A DNA stretch of 64,000 bases from an uncultured Verrucomicrobiota bacterium (GCA_903907925.1 CAIVQB010000090.1:1-64000); one strand, 5' to 3'. Shown: positions 44,501 to 51,610, counted from the stretch's first letter. Notes: a model not told the origin generated them from the letters alone. Program-made: numbers and translations.

Positions 44501-45406
44501 GGCGCTCAGAAATCGGAGACTCGAAATACTGTGACTGACCGACACCTGGTCAGCCGCCTGGTTCTGGCCCTCCTGATGCACCAGTTGTTCGATGGACATT
44601 CCGTGGTCGGCGAGCCGCTGTTCGAGCCAGGCCCGGGAGAGATGCAGCACCGGGCTCTGCAACGACAACCGGCGGCAGAATTCCGCGACGAACGAACTCG
44701 ACAGGGGCAATGCCGACTTCGCCATGTCGGCCACGACCACCACCAGACGCGAGGGATTCTGCTCGGCCATGTTCTGCAGCCGTTCCACCCATCGACTCGC
44801 CAGGTCCCGATCCTCCCGGGCCAGGATGAGCCGGGTCGTGATCCGCTGGAGATTCTCGATCAATCCCAGCCGGAGCATGATGGGAATGGCCCACAACTCG
44901 CCGAGCTTCAATGGGGCCACCGTCTGGTACGCGGCGACGAAGGCGGTGAGAGATTCCGGATCAATCTGCGCATCCACGTGCGCGATCAGTTCGAGAACGA
45001 TGTCGTAAACGCGGGGAAATCCGGTGGAGGGACCACTCAGGAGACGCGGCAACTCCCGGCTGTAGCCACGCGGCAGATGCCGCCGGGCCATCTGGATCTG
45101 CTCTTCGATCAGGTAGAAATTGTCGAGCAACCACTCCGCCGCAGGAGTGATACGACGGCCAGGACTCAGGGCGAGCGTCGATCGATTGAAGGCTCGGAGG
45201 ATGTCCTCATTTTTGACCAGGCGTGCCAGCAGCCCGTTGGATCCCTGCCGCGTGACGACCTGATGATTCGCGGCCAGCGATTTGGCGTGGCGGGTTAGTT
45301 GTTCGACACCAAACAACTCCGCCCGCAAGGGTGCCTCGACCGTGTCCGGCCGGAAGCGCGCGTGTCCCGCCACCCAATTGTGGAGCCTCCAAGACGGATT
45401 CTGCAT
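38597..45406 (-). CDS. cyclic beta-1,2-glucan synthase-like protein (GT84/GH94)
   Basis: A 2269-residue multidomain enzyme related to NdvB-type cyclic beta-1,2-glucan synthase. A soluble helical N-terminus (1-400) is followed by transmembrane helices (about 420-500) and a GT84 glycosyltransferase with LDTDTQ at about 631-636 and RRHRWIRGDWQ. More membrane helices follow (about 820-980). A glycoamylase-like domain (about 1040-1300, starting RTSPTNIGLALLAN) is next. The GH94 phosphorylase-type region (about 1470-2260) contains CGDWNDGMN near 1938 with the catalytic aspartate. It is shorter than the roughly 2800-residue rhizobial enzymes. ATG 45406 is used; a longer frame to 45487 enters intergenic sequence. 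It stands alone and convergent to the spermidine-synthase fusion. Product linkage is inferred. Confidence 0.88.
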   Translation of the reverse strand: MQNPSWRLHNWVAGHARFRPDTVEAPLRAELFGVEQLTRHAKSLAANHQVVTRQGSNGLLARLVKNEDILRAFNRSTLALSPGRRITPAAEWLLDNFYLIEEQIQMARRHLPRGYSRELPRLLSGPSTGFPRVYDIVLELIAHVDAQIDPESLTAFVAAYQTVAPLKLGELWAIPIMLRLGLIENLQRITTRLILAREDRDLASRWVERLQNMAEQNPSRLVVVVADMAKSALPLSSSFVAEFCRRLSLQSPVLHLSRAWLEQRLADHGMSIEQLVHQEGQNQAADQVSVSHSISSLRFLSASDWKDFVETLSRVEETLRTDPPHVYQGMDFPTRDRYRHSVEFFARNSNLSEADVARSAIQLAADSAARNGSSDRTAHVGFYLIDKGRSILGRKVNVNWPWRTILERAIHRFPLTYYAGGIFLIALGVTAGFVLQAVALPLIEWELVFFTVLVLLCASQLAVGVVNWLSMLLVKPRLLPRLDFSSGIPADCRTMVVVPTMLTTPESVDRLLESLEIHHLANRDDHLQFALLSDFRDAATETLPGDDTLLELAQSGIALLNAKYPTERNDLFFLFHRPRRWNASEGQWMGYERKRGKLTEFNALLRGGAHGCFSTIVGEPVLPTTIRYVITLDTDTQLPRDAARQLVGTMAHPLNRPVFDPVHGVVTEGYSILQPRVGVSLPSARRSWFVRLFSGDTGIDPYTREVSDVYQDIFREGSFVGKGIYEVDAFQSALKGRFPENTVLSHDLLEACHARSGLVSDVEFYEEFPSRYSVDVDRRHRWIRGDWQITQWLLPRVPGSGARRIANPLSALSRWKILDNLRRSLVPAALLLLLVGDWLLLPGTGAFGSFLVLVVLTVPAALAVLSSALRKPADLPWRLHWNAVLESCGRHLGPIALTLAFLPYDAYVCMDAVGRTLLRLLITRKRLLEWRTSSDTERSPRADVWGFFTTMWIAPAMAVAVTGLLMFVQPDQFPRVLPILALWAAAPWIAWWISQPIETPAPDLTAEQLTFLRRTARRTWHFFETFVTAQENWLPPDNFQENPSPVIASRTSPTNIGLALLANLSAHDLGYLSVGGVIQRTRDTFSTLDRLERHRGHFFNWYETRTLRTLLPPYVSSVDSGNLAGHLLTLGAGLRELTDEPIHTAQVFVGLRDTVGILRTLVGEHAALAQLDAELLQAPDGLVAAHALLQRAATEANGIEASLLGRPGEISLWTGTLRVPPYGTIIVDLALGVADTRESALALIEKYRGARMADRVFDLAWTHSQVTLHQLNVTETEAQLYGRLAGALIYADPARRANPGILISNRRGQNGLWSYGISGDVPIILLRISDSEKIAIVQQLIQAHSYWRLKGLIVDLVILTEDVSVYRQSLHDQITGRISSRVEAQLLDKPGGIFVRRLEQISSVDRVLLQAVARIVLDDEKGTLAEQVEHRSVLDPLIPTLRPSRFQYADPAPPLPPRELIFNNGLGGFTRDGHEYVITLQRGQTTPAPWVNVLANPNLGTVVSETGASYTWFENSHEFRLTPWSNDPVQDTTGEAFYIRDERTGQFWSPTPGPARGVTPYVIRHGFGYTVFEHTEHGIASELWIYVAMDAPVKFAVLKLRNLSGRPRRLSVTGYWEWVLGDLRHKSLLHVQTEVDLRTGALLARNDYNTEFPGRIVFLDVNDDSRTLTGDRKEFIGRNGTLTDPAALKRTRLSGKVGAGLDPCGALQIAFSLEPGQERSTEFRLGVGHSIQEVQNLIRRFRRVDASQATLEGVWNYWNRTLGSVNVDTPDPAVNVMANGWLLYQTLSCRLWGRTGFYQSGGAFGFRDQLQDVMALVHAEPALTREHLLRAAAHQYREGDVLHWWHPPAGRGVRTHFSDDFLWLPYATCRYVACVADTGVLDETVPFLEGRPVKLSEEAYYDLPNRSEESATLYQHCVRAIEHGLRFGEHGLPLIGCGDWNDGMNRVGNQGRGESVWLAFFLYDVLNQFAGLARAHNDPGFADRCLTEARQLQANIERQAWDGEWYRRAFFDNGEPLGSRSNPECQIDSLPQSWSVISGAGEPHRSQQAMQSVDRRLVRRDSGLVQLFDPPFDTSTLNPGYIKGYIPGVRENGGQYTHGAVWAAMAFALLGDSERAWELFTLLNPIHHGGSPEAIAVYKVEPYVVAADVYAVAPHVGRGGWTWYTGSAGWMYRLLIETLLGVNIEGDQLRLTPRPPALWKSYKVHYRYRSTVYHITINRVSADAITANSLILDGKPLSSATIPLADDHREHSVTLNISDPADADESTTG

Positions 45407-45682
45407 GGTGTTCTGACTTCCAGATGCAACGCCTCCGATTGACCTGCCCGCGGGGATTGATCGTGCCGCCGAGAGCCAACCGACCATTGGTTTCCCGCCT
45501 CCGGGACGGCGTTCGGTCCTGGAGCGCGAAGCGGGCCGGACTCATGAGGGTGGGCGCATGCCCGGCGGTGATTTCTCTCGCCAAGGTGCGCCCGTTTGAT
45601 GGGTGCCGGAATGGGGTGTTACCCGGTCTGCATTTTCGGGTTCTGCGATGGAGCGGGCCTTCAGCCCTTGAGAGATCAGGGT

Positions 45683-45722
45683 GGCACATATCCCGGGGCG
45701 TTGCTCCGGTATGGTATGTGCC
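45683..45722. repeat. stem-loop intergenic repeat
   Basis: GGCACATA and TATGTGCC form a perfect 8-bp outer stem around an inner CCGGGGC-GTT-GCTCCGG stem with one mismatch. A GGGCCTTCAGCCC palindrome lies about 35 bp upstream. The form suggests a REP-like element; no U-tract is present, so it is unlikely to be a terminator. Confidence 0.65.
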
Positions 45723-45767
45723 GCGCCGTTGGCGTTTCGGAGGGATTAGCTGCCGCGGGAATCCAGC

Positions 45768-45946
45768 GAACGCTTGTCGTTGTGGAGTGCGGTGGCAGAG
45801 CGAAGCGCCGACACCGCTTTGGAACGGGACTCGGGCTGGCGAACCACGGCTCCTTCCGGGAACCTCACTCGTCCCGCAAGTCGAGCCCGTCCGGCAAAAC
45901 GGCGGCTCCGCTCTGCTCCGCCGCGCGCACTCCACGACGCTGTCGC
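45768..45946 (-). repeat. dispersed ITR-bearing intergenic repeat, copy B
   Basis: Reverse-oriented relative of 3492-3657. Its ends CGTTGTGGAGTGCGG type (near 45779) and CGCACTCCACGACG (45927-45940) are near-perfect inverted repeats of about 14 bp, so the whole element is palindromic at its borders. It carries 8 extra bp (GCAGAGCG on the reverse strand) beside one arm relative to copy A. Confidence 0.75.
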
Positions 45947-46054
45947 GGCGGCCGTTTCGGAGTGTGTTGGTGACGCCCGACTGCGCCCTCCTGCCCTGGA
46001 TTCTTGATTCGGAATGTCAAATGGTTTGATACGACCATATTGGTTTTCCCGGGC

Positions 46055-46423
46055 TCACTCATCATCCGCGTATAAATATACTTCTCCGCAGCGTACTCTA
46101 CCATCAGCCTCACTCTGTTCAGCCAGGGAGATCAGGAGATTTGGAACTTCTCCTCGTTTGAGCCTCTCAACGAGCTGCTCAACGTCTTTAAACTCTACGC
46201 TACGTAGATTCCAGACTTCCAACGAGTTTCGAACGAGTTTTTCAAATTGCATCCGGGAGGTGGCCGGAGCGATCACGTTCACGTACCCTCCCGCGGCCCC
46301 ATCCACGGGACTTTCCTTGGCAGGATCTAATACTTTGATCCAAACCAAGCCAACCCAGATTGGAGGTCGCGACCCGTTATCGTGGGTATTCACAATGGGT
46401 CGAGGCAATTGGCTCGGGTCCAA
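46055..46423 (-). CDS. hypothetical protein, possibly N-terminally truncated
   Basis: About 122 residues, acidic, with a strand-helix pattern (GGYVNVIAPATSRMQFEKLV, then RSVEFKDVEQLVERL) and a C-terminal RCGEVYLYADDE. No family was recognised. There is no ATG: 46423 is TTG, and the same frame stays open upstream to about 46480 reading LTPNLKKLDPSQLPRP, which also looks coding. The gene may therefore use TTG or have lost its 5' end. The base composition is less GC-rich than its neighbours, which hints at transfer. It follows the FG-GAP gene on the same strand and is preceded downstream by repeats. The mixed alpha/beta look is reminiscent of immunity-type proteins, but that is speculation. Confidence 0.5.
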   Translation of the reverse strand: MDPSQLPRPIVNTHDNGSRPPIWVGLVWIKVLDPAKESPVDGAAGGYVNVIAPATSRMQFEKLVRNSLEVWNLRSVEFKDVEQLVERLKRGEVPNLLISLAEQSEADGRVRCGEVYLYADDE

Positions 46424-46476
46424 CTTCTTGAGATTTGGTGTCAGTGAGCGCGGGTGCGGCAGGGCGCGGCTGAAGC

Positions 46477-47895
46477 CTATTTAACTTCCGGAAGTGCCGC
46501 TGGCTTCGGAGCGGGTCGTGGTGCTCCGGTCCGTTGAATCACGTCTTCGGCCTTCAGTTGCTGATCGCCGGCGGTGGGGAACTTCACCTTCGGCTGGAGT
46601 GCGGTCCAGTCGGACTCGGACACCGTTTTCACCTGGTGCAGGAAGACGAAGGTGCCCTTCTTGTTGCCGATGATGAGGTCGGGGCGACCGTCACCGTTGA
46701 CGTCGGCCACGCCGATCTGGCGTCCCACACCGGAATCGCTGTCGATCAGATGCGGCACCCAATCGACGGATCCATCGGCACCGCGAACGAGTTGAAACCA
46801 GTACAGCACGGAAGGCGCGGAAGGATCCGGGTCGCCCGAGGGTCCGTGGGCCCAGAAGCATTTGCCCGTGACGATGTCCTTCAAGCCGTCGCCGTCGATG
46901 TCGACCAGTTCGACGGCGTGCAATTGGGAAAACGTCACACCGTACCGATTTTCCGACGGTTCCTTGTTCATGAACACGTGGGTCTTGAACAGGGGATGGC
47001 CGTCGGCGTCTTTGTCGCGAAGCTGCTCGTACCAGCCGAGACCGTATCCATGCGCGGCGATGCTGGTGACCACGTCGGTGAGGCCGTCGCCGTTGACGTC
47101 GTAGGCGTACATTTGCGCGCCGCCGCCGGGACTGAACGCGGCGGGATGGCGGGTCCACAGGCCGGGAGCAGTTCCGCGCTTGGGTTGTTCCCACCAGGCA
47201 CCGCGTTCCAGGATGTCCGGCAATCCGTCGCCATTCACGTCGCCCACGCCGAGACCGTGATTGAAATTCCCCCAGGGTCCCTTGCCGGAAATCGTGGTGA
47301 ACGGCCAGGGAGCGGTCGGGTCCGAACCGGCGGGACCGGCAAATCCGAAGGTTCCATTGGAGTTGCAGAGAATCTTCGGCTGACCATTGCCAAGGACATC
47401 GGCGAAGGTCGGTGATTCATTGTCGACCGCATCAAAGACGCTGTGACGGACCCAATGGGTCTCGCGGCCCGCAGGGTTGATGTAGAGGTAGGCCGGCGTT
47501 CCGGGGAGTCCGTAGGTGAGGATGTCATTCCAGCCGTCCCCGTTGAAGTCGTGAACGAAGGTGAAGAAATTGTCGGTGGAGTAGGCGTTCCGTTTTCCGA
47601 GCGCGCCTTCAAATCCCGGAATCCGTTCCTCCGTCCCGTCGGAATGCTTGACCATGAAGGTCGTGGTCGCTGGATAGAATTCGTGACGCTTCACGAAGTC
47701 GGGTCCTTCCCACCAGTACGGCCCGGAGATCGCGTCGGGTTTCCCGTCGTGGTTCAGATCGCCGAAGTTGGCGCCTTCGCTCCAGTAATAGTGATCGAGC
47801 TGCAGTTTTTGGAAGGAATGGACAAGGTGATCGGCGGCCCGGAGCGGCAGGGAGGAGCAAATGGCAAGAGTGGTGACGAGAATCCGGGGCTTCAT
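46477..47895 (-). CDS. exported FG-GAP/VCBS-repeat protein
   Basis: A 472-residue protein with a signal peptide (ILVTTLAICSSLPLRAADH). ATG 47895 is used; the longer frame to 48192 crosses the divergent promoter and lacks a signal. FG-GAP/VCBS repeats with calcium-type motifs occupy most of the chain: DLNHDGKPDAISG, DFNGDGWNDILTYG, DVNGDGLPDILER, DVNGDGLTDVVTS, DIDGDGLKDIVTG and DVNGDGRPDLIIG, consistent with a propeller of six or seven blades. It lacks the ASPIC/UnbV tail of the CRTAC1 genes. The protein should bind a ligand outside the cytoplasm; the ligand is unknown. It is divergent from the alpha/beta hydrolase gene. Confidence 0.88.
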   Translation of the reverse strand: MKPRILVTTLAICSSLPLRAADHLVHSFQKLQLDHYYWSEGANFGDLNHDGKPDAISGPYWWEGPDFVKRHEFYPATTTFMVKHSDGTEERIPGFEGALGKRNAYSTDNFFTFVHDFNGDGWNDILTYGLPGTPAYLYINPAGRETHWVRHSVFDAVDNESPTFADVLGNGQPKILCNSNGTFGFAGPAGSDPTAPWPFTTISGKGPWGNFNHGLGVGDVNGDGLPDILERGAWWEQPKRGTAPGLWTRHPAAFSPGGGAQMYAYDVNGDGLTDVVTSIAAHGYGLGWYEQLRDKDADGHPLFKTHVFMNKEPSENRYGVTFSQLHAVELVDIDGDGLKDIVTGKCFWAHGPSGDPDPSAPSVLYWFQLVRGADGSVDWVPHLIDSDSGVGRQIGVADVNGDGRPDLIIGNKKGTFVFLHQVKTVSESDWTALQPKVKFPTAGDQQLKAEDVIQRTGAPRPAPKPAALPEVK

Positions 47896-48052
47896 GCGGC
47901 GTTTCTCGCAAGGCCGATGGAGGGAGTCAATGGTGGCATCCGGGCCGCGCGAAGAATCGATCACCCTCCAAAGGTTTGTCACCGCGTCCGGGAAGCGGTA
48001 CAACCGTCGACATTCACCGTTTGGAAAATTCCTGCCACCGCCTCTCCTTTTT

Positions 48053-49192
48053 ATGAATTGCGCGTTTGTTCTTCCGGCCGCCGTGTGGCTGGGCGTCCTG
48101 GCTGCGGTTGCCCAGGCTCCTTCAGCGGTGCCGTCACCCACGCCTTCCCCGCTGCCGCCGGCGCTTGGCGTGCCGAAGCCGGGTCCCACCAACGACGCGG
48201 CCTATGCGCCCCAGCCCATCCTGCAGGGCGGGGTGGTGGTCGCGTTGTATCCGCCGGATTCCAGTCGGCTCAAAGCGGAACGGGTACGGGAAGCGGAGCA
48301 GTACAACATGAGCAAGGCCGTTCCCGGACGCATCAGCAGCATCGTGAACATTCACAATCCCTCCATCGAGGTGCATACGGTGGAGGGCGGATTGAATACC
48401 GGTGCGGCGGTCATCGTTGCCGCGGGCGGCGGACACAACACGTTGAACGTCGGATCGGAGAGCGCCGATTTCGTGCCCTTTTTCTACAACTACGGCGTCA
48501 ACACGGTGATTCTCCGCAATCGTCTGCGGCGCGATGGCTACAACGTGCAGGCAGATGCGGTGAACGACGCGATGCAGGCGATCCGGCTGGTGCGGGCGCA
48601 CGCGAAGGAATGGAACATTGATCCCCACAAGATTGGCATCATGGGGTTTTCGGCGGGTGCCGAACTGGCCGCACCGGCGGCGCTGTTCTTTGAGGAGTTC
48701 GACCGGAAGAACGCCGAGGCCACGGATCCGTTGGCGGGAATCACTTCGCGACCGGATTTTGTGGCGCTGATCTATCCGGGGCCCACGCCGTTTGCGCGTG
48801 GTGGGACTCCTGCGATTCCACGTTCAGCGCCGCCGGCGTTCATCATGTGTGGCAGTGCCGGGGATCGGGTTCACGCTATATGGGCGAACGAGTACTACTT
48901 CGCCATGCTCCAAGCCGGTGTTCCGAATGTGGAGTCCCACATGTACGGAAACGGCCGTCATCCCGGCGATCCGATGGGCGATGGAAGCCGGATGTCCGCG
49001 GGTTTGGCGGATCGGAATGGGATGCCGTTCGGCAAATGGCAGGACCGCTACATCGATTGGTTCCGTGATCTCGGCTTCCTCCAAAAGCCCGGAGTGGAAA
49101 CCAAGGCCGCGCGGGACACGGCGACGTTCTTGAGTCAACCTCCGCCGCAATCGATGGAGCGCCGTTCAACGAATGCTCCGGTCTCGAAATGA
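48053..49192 (+). CDS. exported alpha/beta hydrolase (esterase, BD-FAE/xylanase-associated type)
   Basis: A 379-residue protein. ATG 48053 starts a signal peptide (FVLPAAVWLGVLAAVAQA), followed by a proline-rich linker. The hydrolase fold shows the oxyanion strand VIVAAGGGHNTLNVG, the nucleophile elbow GFSAGAE, an Asp candidate in MCGSAGDRVH and His in GNGRHPGDPM. It resembles the short-chain esterase group often annotated as xylan esterase or endo-xylanase-like. The likely role is removal of acyl groups from plant or algal polysaccharide, which is inference. The divergent FG-GAP gene shares the 157-bp intergenic region 47896-48052, where no clear promoter boxes were assigned. Confidence 0.82.
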   Translation: MNCAFVLPAAVWLGVLAAVAQAPSAVPSPTPSPLPPALGVPKPGPTNDAAYAPQPILQGGVVVALYPPDSSRLKAERVREAEQYNMSKAVPGRISSIVNIHNPSIEVHTVEGGLNTGAAVIVAAGGGHNTLNVGSESADFVPFFYNYGVNTVILRNRLRRDGYNVQADAVNDAMQAIRLVRAHAKEWNIDPHKIGIMGFSAGAELAAPAALFFEEFDRKNAEATDPLAGITSRPDFVALIYPGPTPFARGGTPAIPRSAPPAFIMCGSAGDRVHAIWANEYYFAMLQAGVPNVESHMYGNGRHPGDPMGDGSRMSAGLADRNGMPFGKWQDRYIDWFRDLGFLQKPGVETKAARDTATFLSQPPPQSMERRSTNAPVSK

Positions 49193-49316
49193 GGCCTTCG
49201 CGAAGTGTTGTTTCCGAGTGCGGATGGGTCAGTGGTGGCTTGACTTTTCCAATCCATTTAGGACTGTGGCGGCGTTGATCGGGTGGTCGACAATTTTCCC
49301 AATTTTTCCCTGACTC

Positions 49317-49772
49317 ATGCGATCCCGGCGTGACTTCCTTTTGGCCTCTGGCGGACTGGCGGCGACGGTCCTGTTGGTGCCGGGAACGGCGCGGGCGGAA
49401 AAGCAGTCGGCCGGGCGTAAATCGCGCGGTGAAGATCTCGGTTTGAAACGGGGCCCGGTATCGCTCTACGACGTGAACTATCACACCTTTATCGGGCATG
49501 TGAACACGCCCTTCACCGTTTCGTCCTTGGCCAACACCCCGGGTGCCGCGTTGCTCCAACTCGCGAAGGTCGAACGGTTGAGCGAAGTCTCGCCGACCGC
49601 TGTGTCGTCTGACACCCAGTTTTCGCTGATCTTCGTTGGGCGTGCCGAACAACCGCTGCAACAGGGGATGTACCGCTTCGCCCACGATGCGATCGGAACG
49701 ATGGAGATTTTCATCGTCCCGGTCGGCCACGACAACCGCGGGCGGATCTACGAAGCCATTTTCAATCGGTAA
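49317..49772 (+). CDS. Tat-signal protein of tail-collar cassette, copy 1 (DUF6916-like)
   Basis: A 151-residue protein with a twin-arginine signal (MRSRRDFLLASGGLAATVLL, cleaved near ARAEKQ). The mature part (about 120 residues) is beta-rich with YDVNYHTFIGHVNTPF and FSLIFVGRAEQPLQQGMYRF, and ends GRIYEAIFNR. It looks like the DUF6916 family that accompanies tail-collar genes, but I name that only tentatively. It is followed after 39 bp by a tail-collar-domain gene and should be co-transcribed with it. The second copy at 50451 differs at 9 of 151 residues. Export by Tat suggests that the protein folds, perhaps with a cofactor, before secretion. The function is unknown. Confidence 0.8.
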   Translation: MRSRRDFLLASGGLAATVLLVPGTARAEKQSAGRKSRGEDLGLKRGPVSLYDVNYHTFIGHVNTPFTVSSLANTPGAALLQLAKVERLSEVSPTAVSSDTQFSLIFVGRAEQPLQQGMYRFAHDAIGTMEIFIVPVGHDNRGRIYEAIFNR

Positions 49773-49811
49773 AGAAATCCACCGGATCGAATTCCTCGAA
49801 GGACTCCAATT

Positions 49812-50333
49812 ATGCCAGGAACCCCAACTCTCGGTGAAATCTACATGTTCGCCGGCAATTTTGCTCCGAACGGCTACGCGTTATGCAACGGACAATTGCT
49901 TCCCATTTCGCAAAATGCGGCGTTGTTTTCGATTCTCGGGACAACGTACGGAGGCAATGGGGTTTCGAACTTCGCCCTCCCGAATCTTCAAGGCCGGGTG
50001 CCGATTCATGCGGGAACTGGTGCAGGCTCCACCTTCGTTCTCGGTGAGGCGGCGGGGGTGGAGAACGTGACGCTGACCTCAAGCCAGATCCCGAGCCACA
50101 ACCATTCACTGGCCTGCCAGACAGCGGGTGGTGACCAAGCCTCACCGAGCGGCCACCTCCTGGCGACAGACGGGACAGGAAATGCGCTTTCGTACGCCAC
50201 CACGGCGAATGCGACGCTGGCCGCTGGCGCCGTTGGTACTGCCGGAGGGAGTCAGCCGCACACCAACGTTCAGCCGTTTTTGGCCATCAACTTCACGATC
50301 GCACTCGTTGGGATCTTTCCGTCCCGCAACTAG
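49812..50333 (+). CDS. phage tail collar-domain (MdpB-like) protein, copy 1
   Basis: A 173-residue protein. Residues 7-65 match the tail-collar domain (GEIYMFAGNFAPNGYALCNG, then LFSILGTTYGGNG and FALPNLQGRVPIHAG). Residues 90-102 contain IPSHNHSLACQ, whose His-Asn-His is the metal-binding motif of trimeric tail-tip proteins. The C-terminal 60 residues are variable, ending VGIFPSRN. This domain caps phage tail fibres and is also found in cellular proteins called microcystin-dependent protein B. There is no signal peptide and no other phage gene nearby, so release by the partner or by a contractile device cannot be decided. The copy at 50946 is about 79 percent identical. Confidence 0.85.
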   Translation: MPGTPTLGEIYMFAGNFAPNGYALCNGQLLPISQNAALFSILGTTYGGNGVSNFALPNLQGRVPIHAGTGAGSTFVLGEAAGVENVTLTSSQIPSHNHSLACQTAGGDQASPSGHLLATDGTGNALSYATTANATLAAGAVGTAGGSQPHTNVQPFLAINFTIALVGIFPSRN

Positions 50334-50450
50334 CTCCGAGACGTCGCGCTGGCCGCCTCAAGGCATCGGCAGCTTGACATTTTCAACCTAGGAAAGAGCC
50401 TGACCGAGTCGACCGGATGGTCGGCAAAATTCGATTCCCCCTCCTGATTC

Positions 50451-50906
50451 ATGCGATCCCGGCGTAACTTCCTTTTGGCATCTGGCGGACTGGCTGCGAC
50501 GGTCCTGCTGGTGCCGGGAACGGCGCGGGCGGAAAAGCAGTCGACCGTTCGTAAATCGCGCAGCGAGGATCTCGGCTTCAAGCGGGGCCCGGTTTCACTC
50601 TACGACGTGAACTATCACACCTTCATCGGGCATGTGAACACGCCCTTCACCGTTTCCTCACTGGCCAACACCCCGGGGGCCGCATTGCTCCAACTCGCGA
50701 AGGTGCAACGGTTGAGCGAAGTCTCGCCGACCGCCGTTTCGTCCGACACCCAGTTTTCGCTGATCTTCGTTGGGCGTTCCGAACAACCGCTGCAACAGGG
50801 GATGTACCGCTTCGCCCACGGTGCGATCGGAACACTGGAGATTTTCATCGTCCCAGTCGGCCACGACAACCGCGGGCGGATCTACGAAGCCATTTTCAAT
50901 CGGTAA
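50451..50906 (+). CDS. Tat-signal protein of tail-collar cassette, copy 2 (DUF6916-like)
   Basis: A 151-residue paralogue of 49317-49772 with 142 identical residues. Changes are D6N, A32T, G33V, G38S, L43F, E86Q, A110S, D124G and M129L; four of nine cluster just after the signal peptide. The twin-arginine motif RRNFLLASGG is kept. The 117-bp leader shares TTGAC and the CATGCGATCCCGGCG start context with copy 1. The gene is intact and so probably still selected. It is followed after 39 bp by the second collar gene. Confidence 0.8.
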   Translation: MRSRRNFLLASGGLAATVLLVPGTARAEKQSTVRKSRSEDLGFKRGPVSLYDVNYHTFIGHVNTPFTVSSLANTPGAALLQLAKVQRLSEVSPTAVSSDTQFSLIFVGRSEQPLQQGMYRFAHGAIGTLEIFIVPVGHDNRGRIYEAIFNR

Positions 50907-50945
50907 AGAAATCCATCGGATCAAATAGCTCACTGGACTCCATTT

Positions 50946-51467
50946 ATGCCAGACGAACCCCTCCTCGGTGAGATCTACATGTTCGGCGGAACCTTTGCTC
51001 CGCGCGGCTTCTTTCTTTGCAATGGGCAATTGCTTCCCATTTCGCAATACACAGCGTTGTTTTCGATTCTCGGGACAACGTATGGAGGCAATGGGACCAC
51101 AAACTTCGCCCTTCCGAATCTCCAAGGCCGGGTGCCGATTCATGCGGGAACCGGACCGGGCTCCACCTACGTTCTCGGCGAAGCGGCGGGATCCGAGAAT
51201 GTGACCCTGATCTCAAGCCAGATCCCGAGCCACAACCACACACTGGCCTGCCAAACTGCAGGTGGTGCCCAAGCTTCACCGAGCGGCAATTTCCCGGCGA
51301 CGGACGGGACAGGAAATGCGCTTTCGTACGCCACCACAACGAATGCGACGATGGCCGCCGCGGCCGTTGGAACGACTGGAGGCAATCTCTCGCACAGCAA
51401 CCTTCAGCCGTATTTGACGCTTAATTTTTATATCGCCTACGAAGGAGTCTTCCCGTCCCGAAACTAG
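50946..51467 (+). CDS. phage tail collar-domain (MdpB-like) protein, copy 2
   Basis: A 173-residue paralogue of 49812-50333. The collar core (CNGQLLPIS, FALPNLQGRVPIHAG, IPSHNHTLACQ) is conserved, while about 37 positions differ by my manual count. The differences are dense at the N-terminal strand (residues 3-23) and especially in the last 45 residues, ending EGVFPSRN. The pattern points to conserved trimer architecture with a changing tip, as in receptor-binding tail proteins. The next 143 bp (51468-51610) up to the PEP-CTERM gene hold no recognised terminator. Confidence 0.85.
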   Translation: MPDEPLLGEIYMFGGTFAPRGFFLCNGQLLPISQYTALFSILGTTYGGNGTTNFALPNLQGRVPIHAGTGPGSTYVLGEAAGSENVTLISSQIPSHNHTLACQTAGGAQASPSGNFPATDGTGNALSYATTTNATMAAAAVGTTGGNLSHSNLQPYLTLNFYIAYEGVFPSRN

Positions 51468-51610
51468 CCGTTATGCGAGATGGGATCGGAAAAGTGGCAG
51501 ACCCGGAAGTGTGGATGATCCAATGGCTTTAGTCGTTCTCCTGCAAAAAGGCCCGCTTCCCTACGGCGTCGGGTCTTGATCGGTACCAGCACCCAATCCT
51601 TTTACTTCAC

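Larger units (their letters stand above)
45407..46054. other. 648-bp intergenic region dominated by repeats
   Basis: The region holds a stem-loop repeat (45683-45722) and copy B of the ITR-bearing element (45768-45946). The remaining sequence contains no convincing gene; frames crossing it are short and repeat-derived. The promoter of the large glucan-synthase-like gene should lie just above 45406 but was not identified. Confidence 0.6.
49240..51467 (+). repeat. 1134-bp tandem duplication of a two-gene cassette
   Basis: The second unit starts at 50374, exactly 1134 bp after the first, and every gene boundary repeats with that offset (49317/50451, 49812/50946). Homology begins in the upstream region at a shared TTGAC 77 bp before each first-gene ATG, so each unit carries its own leader and perhaps a -35 element. 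No terminal direct repeats or transposase were seen, so unequal recombination or replication slippage is the likely origin. Confidence 0.9.

Noticed and set aside
45331-46029. 232-residue open frame across the 45.4-46.0 kb gap
   Set aside because: It overlaps the start of the glucan-synthase gene and runs through two repeat elements; its residues reflect the repeat sequence.
49812-51467. Tail-collar genes as part of a prophage
   Set aside because: No integrase, capsid, terminase, portal or lysis gene is nearby. The collar domain is known in cellular MdpB-like proteins, and each copy is paired with a Tat-exported protein.
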